DNA of 64,000 nt from Glossina fuscipes (Eukaryota; Arthropoda; Insecta; Diptera; Glossinidae). Below the pieces are notes generated by a model. It did no database searches. It was not told where the DNA came from and saw only the letters and a program-made list of their open reading frames with translations. The stretch's first letter is position 1; each line of letters begins with the position of its first letter. This document shows, piece after piece, positions 1-11,458 of this stretch. The stretch covers positions 6,303,805 to 6,367,804 of the forward strand of contig NW_023998455.1 in assembly GCF_014805625.2 (NCBI RefSeq). The letters run 5' to 3'. Both the position numbers and the translations under genes were made by a program.

Positions 1-2803
1 AAATAAATAGATAAACCGTTTATAAAAAAAATGGAGCATATTATGGCTTTTCTTTCCTTTTTTAACTTTAAATCCATTATACAGTATAGGAAACGAAGAA
101 AAACGGAAGGATTATTCTTATCTTATTATATTTCGATTGTCATTACTTTTCGCGTATACACAGTAAACTTTCTTGCAGTGCATAAAAAAGTTAAACGACA
201 AACTTGTTGGAATCTGGCGGCGAACTTTCGAAAAAATTTTGTTGAGTTCTTTGCACTGCCCTTGCAACGCTTTATAACAACAATATTCATATACAAAAAC
301 AGTGTTTGTTTTAACAGTACTGTTATTCACACAAACGATCTCATACATACATATTGCGAATTTTTGAATATTTTATTCATTAAGAAATGATTAGGATGGC
401 AAAAAGTTAGAAATAGCTTTAAAAAATTCTTCTGAATATCCAAATTTGTCGTTGCAACGTTTTCTAAAATTTTTAATGTCGCTTTTCCATAAATTTACCT
501 TTATCCCTAATTAACCCTATAGATAACGGATAATGTAGAAAAATATATTAGCCCATAATTTTTACTTTTCTCATAAAAAGTGCAGCCAGATTAATGTTTT
601 CCTAAAAAAAATATTTTCTGTCCCATTTGTGGCAATCATATCAAAAATGAGACAAATTTTTCAACTTTCACAACTTTGAAACTAAGAAACTTCGTTTCGA
701 AATAAAAAAAATAAATTGTTTGACTTTACTTCAAATTTTTTGTTAATTTATAATTTCCTACACACAATTCTTACTGAAGAAAGTAACTATAAAGCATACA
801 CAATTTCGAGTTGTTAAGAGTATATAAAAGTATGTAGTAATTAAAAATATAAAAATGAGAAATTAAAAAGAAAATATGTATATGATTATGTGCATTGCAT
901 GTAACCATATATTCGGTAGAAGAAAAGAGTGAACTTTTCATTCGGCATGTTAATCGAAATGAAAATGGGGTAGAGAAGAAAATAAGGAAAAACGTTAGTC
1001 GTATTACGCGCATTGAGCATAAAAAATAAGCAAATAAAATAAGTGGGCAAATTGTACATATTTTCCAATATCGGGACAGTGGCATGCTAAAAACATTTGA
1101 ATGTAAAAATTAGAAAAAAAGCCAGAAAATTGTTATTTAATAGTGTTTGTGCGATTATGATATGAAAAGCAATTAAATTTACTCTCGCGTAGCCTACGAT
1201 TAAAAATCGTCCGTATTCATATTTCCACCATTGAAGCGCATTACTTTAAAGCGAAGAAAAATAAATTCACATCTTGGAATATGCACGGCGTGCGTCAATT
1301 AATTTATTTGTTTAAAATATACCCAAGTGCAATTTTTCTCCTCCTTCATTTTTTTTTTTTTTCTAATTGCAACTTCGCAGATATAGGTTACAAATGGGGT
1401 TATTAAAAAGATATGAACAGAGTTGTAATTGGAATATCGATAGGATTATTTAAAAATTACAAGCTTTTAGAAAGTTATAAACATATATATAGATGCTATT
1501 CAAAAAATATATTTTCTTGAAATAATTGTAGAAGAGAACCTATGCACTTATAGAAAAAAATTCTGAGGAGAAAAAATTATTTTGTATCATTTTACAACAC
1601 TTGAAACGAACAATCTTCGTCTGCTGTCTACAGCACATCGAACGAACGTCATTCACGAGTAGAAAAAAGAAATATATTAGTTTTTTGTAGAGAAAGAAAA
1701 AGTTAAAAATATCGTTGTATTTAATCAAAAGGAACAAATAAAATTACACTGCATTCTTCGAATGGCAATAATAAGTGGAAAATAAAAATCATTCTCATTC
1801 TGGTGAAAACAAAGGCAGCGCATATTTATTTGTCCGTAAAAATTTTCATCGTTCGTAGTTTTTTTGTACTTGCCTGTCCTCGCGTGCATCTCTTTTTTTC
1901 CTCGAGAAATCTTAATCTTCTGTTATTATAACCAAAAATCCATGAATTCTTATTCGAATATTTAGAAACAAATTTAAAAGTGGAATTGTTGAAAAGAGTG
2001 TAACGACAGGAAATATCTTCTTTTAGATAAATTTAAAAAGAAGCACCTATTTGTTAAACTTTTATATGTATTCCCGTAAACAGACTACACAAATTATTTA
2101 CTTTTTTTTTTTAATGTAGAGGTTGTCAATTTCAAGTACTAATTTAGCGAGAAAATTAAGGGAAAAACGGGAAACACTGTCTTTTGTGTAAGAAAGTTTG
2201 TTATTCACGATTGTGTGTGTATGTATTTTTTAATGGTATGTGGCCATTTCTAATGGAAACAAAAAGTACAATGTGATTAATGAAACGGTAAAATAAGATT
2301 GAGAAAATAAAATATATTATGAAAAGTTATAAGGGATGAAAAATAACACTTTTCCTGTTTTTTTACAAATGTGGTTATCTTAAACATAATGGATCCCTAA
2401 TGACCCTGATTGATACTAGCAGAGTAAAAATATTTTCAACATTAAAAAAATTTAATGTAGCTTAAAACCAAATTAATTGTAGCGAACTTTCTGCTTTTGA
2501 TTTATTTTAGTTTTTTTTTTTTATTTGCAGTTAAAATTGTTACAAAGGAAATTTGCTAAAAAGTTGAATAATTTTGAATTACTTATTAACAGCATTCATT
2601 GAAATACTTTATAAGAATTTCTTAATTTCCAAAAATAAAATTGTAATATAAAAATAAATTGTTTAATTTAAACGTATAAAAAAATAAAATCCAAAGACCA
2701 ACAACAACAGGTGCTGCGGGCGTTTTCTTAGACAAGAGTTTGTAATCGTAGCGGGAGCACGCGGAGGTGGTGGTTACTAGAACAAATTTTCAAGTACATA
2801 ATA
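1..2803. other. Intergenic DNA, no gene seen
   Basis: AT-rich sequence with many homopolymer A and T runs. The longest open frames are short, low-complexity and rich in Phe, Ile and Lys, and none shows a recognisable domain or plausible splice partners. The last 100 bases or so, just before the KCMF1 start, are less AT-rich and are likely its 5' UTR or promoter. No tRNA, repeat family or transposon was recognised. Confidence 0.6.
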
Positions 2804-5208
2804 ATGAGCCGTCATGAAGGTAAGCAAAACTAGGCAATATTTCAATAAATATTTTAAGTTGGTTTGTATCCTTACTTTTGCTTTTAGGAGTCAGTTGCGA
2901 TTCTTGTCTCAAGTCTAACTTTAATGGACGTCGCTATAAATGTTTAATATGCTACGATTATGATCTATGTGCCGATTGCTATGAGGAAGGCGTCACATCA
3001 ACACGCCATTTGGTCGATCATCCTATGCAATGCATACTAACGCGCTCCGATATTGAGCTTTTTTTTGGTGGTGAAATGCTCAATTCTGAGCAGCCACAAA
3101 GCTTTACCTGTCCATACTGTAAGAAAATGGGTTTTAGTGATGCTACTTTATTAGAACACGTATCTGCTGAACATACGGAGACCAGTTTAGAAGTGGTATG
3201 TCCCGTATGCGCTGGATTACCAGGCGGAGAACCGAATCTAGTCACAGATGATTTTGCTGGTCACCTATCACTGGAACATCGTACCGGCCCACGTGAATTG
3301 ATTTCATTTCTAATATCCTTTTCAAACGCATTTTTATTCCCGCCGTTAAGATTTTCATTAGTTTTGGCACGTTTTTATGTATAATTCTGAAATCATAGAA
3401 CTATCTCTGTCTTCTCTTATTTTCTTAAGTGCATTTCTATATAGAATAGAAGAATTCGTGCAAGAATTTCGAAAAGTGAGCAAAATTGCTCTTTGTTTAT
3501 GAAGAAAATTCTTAATGGACTGCGAACATTTCGTTGTAATGTGTTAGTCGATCTCATGTTTGAAGTCTGCAATTTTTTGTTGAATTCTACAGTTCATTTG
3601 TAACATATTGCTTGTTAATTGATATGAAAATTCCAGATGAAAGTTTTTTAAAGATTTGATGTACGCTTAGGAATGATTAGCTGAAAAATTTTTTTCAAAT
3701 GGTTTTTAACTTAACTCTCTGTGCACGATGAACCCTCAGCTATACGACATGGGGGTGGAGTGCGTCGTATTCCTGGACGTACGATAGGCGGAGTGCCACG
3801 TGCACGCCGATCTAATATGCACTTTAGCTCATCAAGCGGTCTCTCAGCATTATCTCCGTCTGGGCGAGAATCGGTGGACCCAATTGCAGAGCTCCTGTCA
3901 CAGTTGTCGGGTGTAAGACGTGGTGGCCCGCCAACTTCTCAATTACAACAATTGCAAATGCAAATTCAAATGGAACGCCAACAAGTGACGGCAATTATAT
4001 ATAATTTTGATAGTTTTTCTCTCGAGCTAAGTACTAAATAGTTCTGTTTTACTTATATTGCAGGCCACACGCCAACAATTAGAGCGTTTACCCCGACGTG
4101 CTCATCAAATGGTCTCTTCATCGAATTCGAACGCCACCATGGCTGAAGTAATAAGCGGTGCCCCTGGTACTGGTAGTGCAAATGGAGGCGGTAGCAGCGG
4201 TTCCTGTCGTACCAATGAGTGGTCGGTATCTGGGCAACAGCAATCACAACAATCAAATTTGAATGCAAACACACTTAACACCAGAGAAGTAATGTTGCAA
4301 TTTAGATATCCCTTTCATTTCCAAAAAAATTTGGTATGAATACTCTGCAGCCTGGTAGCAGCAGTCTTTGCACCAACAATGGTGGTTTCTCGTTTGGCAT
4401 GGTTAGTGGCGGATCCGGTACAAACAACGTCGCTGGTGGGCCAGCAATTAACGGTCCCGGTAATGTTGTTGAGGGAGCGCAATCGCAATTCTTGCTCACG
4501 AAACTTATGCAACCGATTTTAAGTGACGCCGAATTAGCTGAAATTGGCAGAGAACGCGCCGATCGGTAAGTTTATAATAAACAAAGTTTGAATATACGTC
4601 ATTTCAATTTAATTTTTAGGTCTCAATTCGTACAAGCTTTGCTGCTATCAACCTTAGCTTGTTCATCGTTAGAGAGTGAATCAGATCAGGAACATGAACG
4701 CGGTGAATCGCAAGAGACCACCAATAGTGATAATGTAAATAATGAAAAGGCTTCGCCCACAAGCAACACTAATAATGCAAATAATAGTAATTCTGAACAT
4801 GATGTGCGAGAGTCGATGATGAATAATAATGCCGCAGATGCATCTGCACAAACCGCAAACAGTACCGGAGGAATAGGTGGACGCCAACAAGTTCATCAAC
4901 AACAACAAACCTCGCCTGAAGATTTTGTTGAAGAGTATAAACAGACACAAGCATCATTTAACACTAGCAAAAAGAAAGCTGTTAGCGCCGGAGCTGGTAA
5001 GTCGGCAACAGGCGGCAATATTGGCGCGGCAGATAAAGGTATTGAACGGCGTGGACGACCTCCTGCTGCGGCCGGAGGCGCCACCAGCTCGCAGCCGCAA
5101 CAGCCAGGGCAACAGTCTACGCAAAAATATAAACAAAGTGCAGCTGCCCCTACGGCGACACAAGCAATATCGGCAGCAAACACAAATCAAATACCAGATA
5201 CTAGGTAG
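2804..5208 (+). CDS. Kcmf1: E3 ubiquitin-protein ligase KCMF1, six exons with a U12 AT-AC intron
   Basis: Exons: 2804-2819, 2888-3312, 3727-3984, 4064-4288, 4351-4565, 4620-5208; 575 residues. The protein begins MSRHEGVSCDSC, as in animal KCMF1. It has a ZZ zinc finger (about residues 7-50, CDSC...CLIC...CADC), then a C2H2-type finger (CPYC...HVSAEH) and a second cysteine/histidine cluster (CPVC...HLSLEH), then the family block ending in DPIAELLSQLSGVRR. The family is a RING-less N-end-rule ubiquitin ligase that works with UBR4. The human protein is about 380 residues; the extra length here is C-terminal low-complexity sequence rich in Gln, Asn, Ser and Gly. The first coding exon is only 16 bases. 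Intron 2 (3313-3726) has AT-AC ends with the U12 5' motif ATATCCTTTT, and is the only model that joins RELISFL to DEPSAIRH in frame. The other introns are GT-AG, 54-79 bp. Identification is very secure; the C-terminal exon boundaries slightly less so. Confidence 0.96.
3313..3726 (+). other. U12-type AT-AC spliceosomal intron in KCMF1
   Basis: The 5' end reads ATATCCTTTT, a perfect match to the minor-spliceosome AT-AC donor. The 3' end is AC (3725-3726). A branch-site-like CTTAACT lies at 3710-3716, with the likely branch A about 12 bases from the acceptor, the short spacing typical of U12 introns. Both junctions are phase 0 and join conserved KCMF1 protein. No GT-AG alternative preserves the frame. 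Confidence 0.93.
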
Positions 5209-6171
5209 TGTTATCATCCTCATTGTCCCGCCAATTTACAACCACACAAACAACACAACCGTAATAAATACAGCAACAACAACAACAACAACAAAAAGTA
5301 TAGTAATACTAACAATAAAAAAAGTAATTGCAACTACAACAGCGAGAACGACATTGTAATCAAACGCAGCATAATTAAAAGCATCAATAGCCGTAAAAAT
5401 AAAGACCACTACAGTAACTTTTCATCAGCAGCAAACAAAATATTAAACAAGATTATTAAATACATGTGTACGTAAAACGTCGCCTTTCATCATCAACAAG
5501 TGTAGATACTATCAAGGCAGCGATGAGGGCATTATTCTTTGTCAGTATCTATGGATTTATATGCACATGGATTATGTTTATGTTAATCAGTCAATCAATC
5601 AAGGACGTATTTGTTTGCAAAAAAAAAAAAAAATAGAAGTCAAGGCGCGCCACCTGCAAAATGTTCGTCTGTTTGATTTTTCTTTGTCGAAATGGATCAT
5701 AATTGATAATCAGGATTATAATGTTAAGGGATGTGTATGCACAGCAGCAGTTGCGACATAATATTCGTTTATTTAAAAATAAAATATGAAAGAAAAACTA
5801 TTTAAAAAATTTATATAAATTATAAAAAGAAAAATGAAAGAAAAGGATAAAAAATCATTGTATTCGTGAACACAACAGCAATATTCTTTTTATTATTCAC
5901 TCGCTTTTTCACGTAGTTCCTTTTCTTCTTCCCGTTCTCTTGGGTTATATAAGATGAAACTTTTTCTTTCTTTAAGTGCGGCCTAAGCAAAATACATGCA
6001 TAATAAATGAACTGTTGTGGCAACATGTAGACTTGAGTGAAGAAGTGAATGTGGTAAGTTTACTAAATACTTTTTTATTATTTGTTAGGAAAAAGGGTTT
6101 AATCTACTGGCTTTTGGTTTGAACGATTGCCTAAAATTTTATATTAAAATTTTCAAACAAGTTAAGCGGAC
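5209..6171. other. KCMF1 3' UTR and convergent intergenic spacer
   Basis: The first 180 bases hold CAA-rich opa-type repeats (about 5270-5297) that continue the composition of the KCMF1 C-terminus. A likely poly(A) signal AATAAA occurs near 5778. The orphan gene on the minus strand ends at 6172, so the two genes converge here. Overlapping open frames in this stretch are low-complexity and are not supported. Confidence 0.6.
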
Positions 6172-7920
6172 TTAACATTCTAGAGATATATTATCTATAT
6201 CAACTATGTCATCCAGCGACATCACAGCCTGATGCAGGCAAAAGAAATTTTCGACACAGCGTCTAATAAAAGGTTCATCTAGAATAAAATTTGAAATTAT
6301 TGCTGGTTAGATGCTATAAGAAACAATCAAAATACCTGGATACTGATTCTCCATTATTATTTTACGGGCCAATTGTTTGCCTAATTTTTTAAACAAGAAT
6401 CGATTACCAATTAAACCATCTTTCATTGGTTTCATAAGATGTTTGACCATCCACGGCGATATGCGGCGCACGCAACTGTTTATGAGCACTTCATCTAATT
6501 CAATACTGGGACTACAAGCGGCAAATTCGTCATCACTATCTTCACCGAACAGTTCGGCAAATTTCCACTTCATAATGTCAACCCAACGGAAATCCTCATC
6601 TACCAATCGGGATAAAGACTCACTTAATTTCCTGCGTTGCATATATAATTCACAAGGCCATTCACTCTTAGTGAGATCTGTGCAGTTGGCAGAATTCTTA
6701 CTTGATTTGTGCGTAACTGTGTCGTTTTGCGGCGGAAGAGGGGTTAACTTGGCGGAATTTGCTGTAGTTAGTGTAGGTGCTGGATCCTTTTTAATTTGAT
6801 TACAATCCGAGTTATGTTGGGTGGGTGTATCGCCTGTTTTATCGTTTATTTTAGCGTTTTCGATTTCTTTGAGTATGCGGCGAATCTGCGGATCATCGGG
6901 CTCTTCATTCGGATCTATACCGAAAATTTCATCCAGTTCAGTCTTCTCCTCATTAAACAATTGCGCCAGCTCCAAGGCCACAGTATCGTGAATGTCGCAT
7001 ACTTCGCTTCCATGCACTATGTTGCTGTTTTGACTACTTTCTATTGGCTGCGACGGAAATGAGGGATTTGTGACTATTTCCGGTAGATGAGAGCCTGCCT
7101 CATCCTTCTGCAATGGTTCTTCTTTGGGTGTCATAAGTCTGCATTTTTTTAAACGTTTGCGCGGCCTTCTGCATACTGCCCGCGGTATTGATTTTTTTAG
7201 AACAGAGGCCGCTTTAATTGTATTTTCTCTGTATAAGTGTTCTTGAAACATTTGAATTTTCTGCTCTAAACTTATTGTATGTTTATCAATCTTACAATCA
7301 CCTTCGTACACTTTTGCGAAACTCTTTTTATACTGTTGTTCATTTAATTTTACTGTCCTCTCTTCATTATTTTCGTTATTATCTTGAGTTTGTGTAGTTT
7401 TATGATGATACTTATTATTTTCCTGCACTTTCCGATCCCTCAAAAACATTTCCAGTTGATTTACTAAACGGTTCTCTTGTGTGTATTGTCGGACATTGGC
7501 TATCTAATGAAATTAATTAAATCAATAGCGTACTTTTAGAAGGAAGTGATAGAACAGTAGTTTTTCACGACCTTACAATTTTCACCATATGTCTTTGATA
7601 TATTTTAGCCATCATGCAAGCTTTTATAGCTTTTTCTTCCAAAACTGCCGCTGTTTGTTTTATGGATTCCCAATTTTCCAAGCCATCCATTTGTCCTTTT
7701 TGCCAATTTGTAAAGTTCTCATTCAATTGTTTTTCCAAATACTGCAGGTAATGTTTTCTAACCTGATTGCATTTATTTATTAAATTTAATTTTTTTTATT
7801 TAAAAAATGTGTTAGCAAATAGTTTACCATATCTGATAAACGCGTAAACTCGAAGTCCTGCTGCTGATATAACTCATCCGTTTCAATCTCGTCCATTATT
7901 GTATCATCTTCGATATCCAT
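6172..7920 (-). CDS. Unrecognised 517-residue protein, probably nuclear
   Basis: Four exons read on the minus strand: 7828-7920, 7577-7762, 6336-7503, 6172-6278. Phases match at every junction (0, 0, 1) and all introns are GT-AG. I do not recognise the family. The N-terminal 120 residues (MDIEDDTIMDEIETDELY...) are acidic and then helical and charged. Next comes a basic cluster (RRPRKRLKKCR) that looks like a nuclear localisation signal, then a disordered acidic region with DEIFGIDPNEEPDD. The C-terminal 140 residues, from WPCELYMQRRKLSESL onward, are compact and helix-forming (RWVDIMKWKFAELFGEDSDDE, WMVKHLMKPMKDGLIGNRF), and are the part most likely to be conserved. Its start faces thiamine pyrophosphokinase 1 kb away, so the two genes are divergent. 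Nuclear location is inferred from the basic cluster only. Confidence 0.82.
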
Positions 7921-8950
7921 TATTCCATTTAATTGAAACTTTTTGATTTAAATTGAACTCTTAAAAGCGAACATTTATTATAAAAAACATTTATTAATAA
8001 ACCGCAATTCCACCAGGAGTCAACTCCTTTATAACATAAATAAACCGCTTACTAGGGTTGTCAGATTTCGATCTTAATCTAAAAATCTCTTCGAAAGAGT
8101 GCTCTTTTATTAATTAATAAAACAAATTTTTTTTTTATAATAAATAAATATATGAACTTATGTTTTTTGTAGTTATGTGAATAACTGATGTATGTGTGAT
8201 GTATGTGTCATCGGCTCGCTGTGAATAACAAAATTATCATTATTATTAGTACTAATTTAGCCAAAGAAATAAATTTAAAGGCTTAAATCTTAAAGAACCA
8301 GTTGGCAGACCAAACACTTGCGAAAATCCTAAGTTGAAAATATAGGCTCGTTCGTTCCACCAAAACTGTCGTCCATCGAAAACTTTAATGTATACATAAC
8401 TTAATGCACTTTGGGGAATTTATTCCGCCACTCCCACGTATTTTATTAATATATTATTATATTATTAACTTTTTTGGACGGAAGGATGCAGCTATCATCG
8501 ACTACCTTTTCTTTTGATTCGATTTCAGTAAAAGATCCGCATTGCGCTAGAATCGGCTAAGAACTTAAATTTTCGACCTCACATTACTATTGGATGAGCA
8601 AATATATTCTCTGGACTCGCATTTTTCAACTGCTCAAATTCACGGACTTGCGAATGAATTCGCGTCAATCATTTGAATAGAAGAAATTCAAGTTTATTTA
8701 ATTTCCTTGCATTCGTTATCTTTAACTGAAATGTCGTTTGTTCCTTTACTTCCTAATCTACATATCACTGATTTTTCTCCAGCGAGTCCAGCGAGTCAAA
8801 GTAACTAGTGCTTTATCTGTAGCCATTCCTTCCTTCTCTTTGCTTTGAGATGCGATTTTTGCAAATCGAACTTTACTGTGAATATATAATTTAGTAAAAT
8901 TGAATTGCGTGAAATTTATAGTTGCTGCCGCTGGATAATTCTAAACAGGG
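7921..8950. other. Divergent intergenic region
   Basis: This 1-kb spacer lies between the start of the 517-residue orphan gene (minus strand) and thiamine pyrophosphokinase (plus strand), so it must carry promoters for both. It is AT-rich. I saw no TATA box at a convincing distance, no repeat family and no open frame worth reporting. Confidence 0.5.
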
Positions 8951-10005
8951 ATGAAACCTTTTAAGCAGAGAAAACAGCTGTTGATAAAAAAAGCACTATT
9001 TTTGTGGTTAAGAATGGATAGATTGTTCACAACACATGGCGATGTTGATCTACGGACTTCAAGCAATTGTTACGAATGGGAGACGGAGCGGGTAATTGGC
9101 CCTAAATCGATGGGTACCGGTTATGCCTGCTTAGTATTAAATCGTGAAATACGTGCACCTCAAAATGTGGTCAGAGAATTGTGGCAAAACGGTAAATATT
9201 AATTAACTTGTACAAATAAAAAATTGATGTATTGTTTATGTTTATGAAAAAAAAAAAAGCTAACATTAGATGTTGCGTTGATGGAGGCACAAATCGCTGG
9301 CGCCAATTTGTAAAAAGTTTTAATGAAAGTGAACCGCCATTAAGGCCACCAGAATTTATAACCGGAGATTTTGATTCCATAACCGAGGAGAGCAGAACAT
9401 ATTTTTGTAACGACGTTACAAAGTTTATTCGTACCCCTGATCAGAACGCCACCGACTTTACAAAAGCTTTAGACATTGTTAGACCATTATTGTTAGCACA
9501 AAATGTAAGTTATAGTCCGCTTTTCGACTTTGATCTTAATAAAAGTATTTTTACAGTACCGAGATATTATTGTATTCCATGATACATCTGGACGGTTTGA
9601 TCAAATTATGGGGAATATCAATACGCTATACAAAGAGCAAAATGTTATGCTCAATCTCTATTTATTAAGCGGCAGCTCTTTGACTTGGCTATTGAGACCT
9701 GGAAAACATTCCATTAGCGTCCCTCAAGATTTAGTAAAAAAGCAACGATGGTGTTCACTGATACCGATAAGTGGCGAAATGACTGTTCACACTAGAGGCC
9801 TTAAGTGGAACATTGGTATATTGGTATATCTATAAGTAACTTGGGAAAGTGACTTCTTTTCGTAATTATTATAGAAAATGATACCTTGTGTTTTGGCGGC
9901 TTAGTAAGCACTTCAAATACATACTCATCTTGCAGAGTGATCGTAGAAACAAGCGGAACACTAGTTTGGTCAATGGGAGTATTTTCCTTTTCGGATGATG
10001 ACTAA
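8951..10005 (+). CDS. TPK1: Thiamine pyrophosphokinase
   Basis: Exons: 8951-9191, 9260-9504, 9557-9815, 9875-10005. The enzyme transfers pyrophosphate from ATP to thiamine to make thiamine diphosphate in the cytosol. Family motifs appear in order: YACLVLNRE, VDGGTNRW, the metal-binding TGDFDSI, TPDQNATDFTKAL, SGRFDQIMGNINTLY, LRPGKHSI and GLKWNIENDTLCFGGLVSTSN. The C-terminus ends WSMGVFSFSDDD. Intron phases agree (1, 0, 1) and the introns are 52-68 bp. The second exon follows a poly-A run, and its AG at 9258-9259 is fixed by the need to read ANIRCCVDGG. The model starts at the first ATG; the ATG at 9014 (MDRLFTTHG) has a better context and would remove 21 residues that look unlike the family. 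Length is otherwise normal. Confidence 0.94.
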
Positions 10006-11458
10006 CGTGCACTATTGGTGTCATTATTCATTTTATTGCATTTGAGAGAGACAGCAAATAGCATTTTTCGCTTGTTCACACCTAAAAAAGAATTTCGATA
10101 CGTTGATATGTATATGCATATACATTAATTGCAATCAAGTCTTAATATGTATATGCAAACAATTTTTGTGAAGCTGTCGATTGGATAATAAAAAACAAAT
10201 AAAGTAATTTTTCTAAAATTTTCTTTCTGTATTAAAAAGATTTAATTTTAAAGGAAATCTTAAGCAAAGTACTTAAAAAGCACTGTAGTATCTGATATCA
10301 AATGTATACATAAATGTATATATGTTTTATATATATTTATATTTATATGATATTTCTATTTATATGAAACGACTTCTAATTCTTCTAATTGTTTACAAGC
10401 ACATGCTTTCACTTACTCCCATTTTCGAGATAAAATAAATTATAAAACATAAAAACCGAAAATTCAGATGCTTATACTCGCCGTAAAACGACTAACTGCA
10501 CACCAAACTTGATTAAATTGACGTTACAAATCCAAGATCGTTATTTTTTAATAGAGAACTGTTTTAATAAGAAAATATCTCTGACCCGCGGCCAAAAAAA
10601 TGTTGCCTATCCCTAATGCAGAATAAAATAAATAGTTTAAAAAAAACATACAAATAATAAAGACGATCATAAAATTGATTTTCATCATAAATGGCATGTA
10701 ATTTATTTTCATTATTTTTTATTAAATTTATTCAATTTTTTGAAATCATATTCGCATATCTTTTAGAGTCTTGTGTCGAAAGTGTGCCAAGACAAAATGG
10801 CTAGAATTCCTCGTTTATTCGTCACCACTCTTACGCGAATTAAATGGAGCCCTTTAAATCAGTCTCAACAGAAATTTGCAAACAAAATTTTATTTATGTA
10901 CGAATTTAAAGATATTTCGCGCTCATTGCTTATTGTCGGAATGAAGACAGTTGTTGAAAACGGTTGTTGCTGTGAAACCTACCTGTAGTAATTGATGGAA
11001 ATTAAAATTAAGACAATTGCGGGAGAACCAAAAACTTATTATGGATAGTAAGCGCATGAAAGGTAAATTAGCGCACGTGATGCCATTTGCTTTGCTTTTC
11101 CTTTCGCATTAGTGTTTTCAAATTTTTGACGAAATTACCTTCACAAGGCAAACAACAACAACAATGAGAAATGTTTTAGAAATTAGTTATTACTGGTTTC
11201 CGTCCATATGTATTTAATCTCTTTAAAAAAAAACGGAATTTCATATTTCCATGTTTACTTCCGATGTATGTATAGTTTTTGCTTTCTCAATTAACAAAAA
11301 CGTCAGAGTTGATGCTTATCCAAAATTGAGTTCTTCGTCTAAGTTTCCTAAACTAAATTTTGGAATGTAAGCATATATTAGAGGTTTTGATCTTATAACG
11401 ATTTTTTTTGAAATGACATTATCTCATGCCAACATGGATTGAGGCAGATGGAATTTAT
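10006..11458. other. Convergent spacer between TPK and KLHL18
   Basis: Noncoding and AT-rich, holding the 3' UTRs of two converging genes. TATA-rich simple sequence lies near 10300-10350. One short open frame with a good start context (10796-10990) is listed separately. Nothing else was recognised. Confidence 0.5.
10796..10990 (+). CDS. Candidate small ORF, 64 residues
   Basis: The open frame begins MARIPRLFVTTLTRIKW and ends at TAG. Its ATG has a strong context (GACAAAATGG). The first 20 residues are basic, lack acidic residues and could form an amphipathic helix, as mitochondrial presequences do. The rest (FKDISRSLLIVGMKTVVENG) reads like protein, but I recognise no family. A splice-acceptor-like TATCTTTTAG precedes it. 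It may be a real small gene, an unlinked exon or chance. Confidence 0.25.

Noticed and set aside
31..390. 119-codon open frame on the plus strand at the left edge
   Set aside because: Phe/Ile/Lys-rich, overlaps a similar frame on the other strand, has no domain and sits in plain AT-rich DNA.
3313..3384. Continuation of the KCMF1 exon 2 frame to a stop at 3384
   Set aside because: It translates the U12 intron. Conserved KCMF1 sequence resumes only at 3727 in phase.
4681..5359. Several overlapping open frames opposite and alongside KCMF1 exon 6
   Set aside because: They are shadows of CAA/CAG-rich coding sequence, which stays open in several frames.
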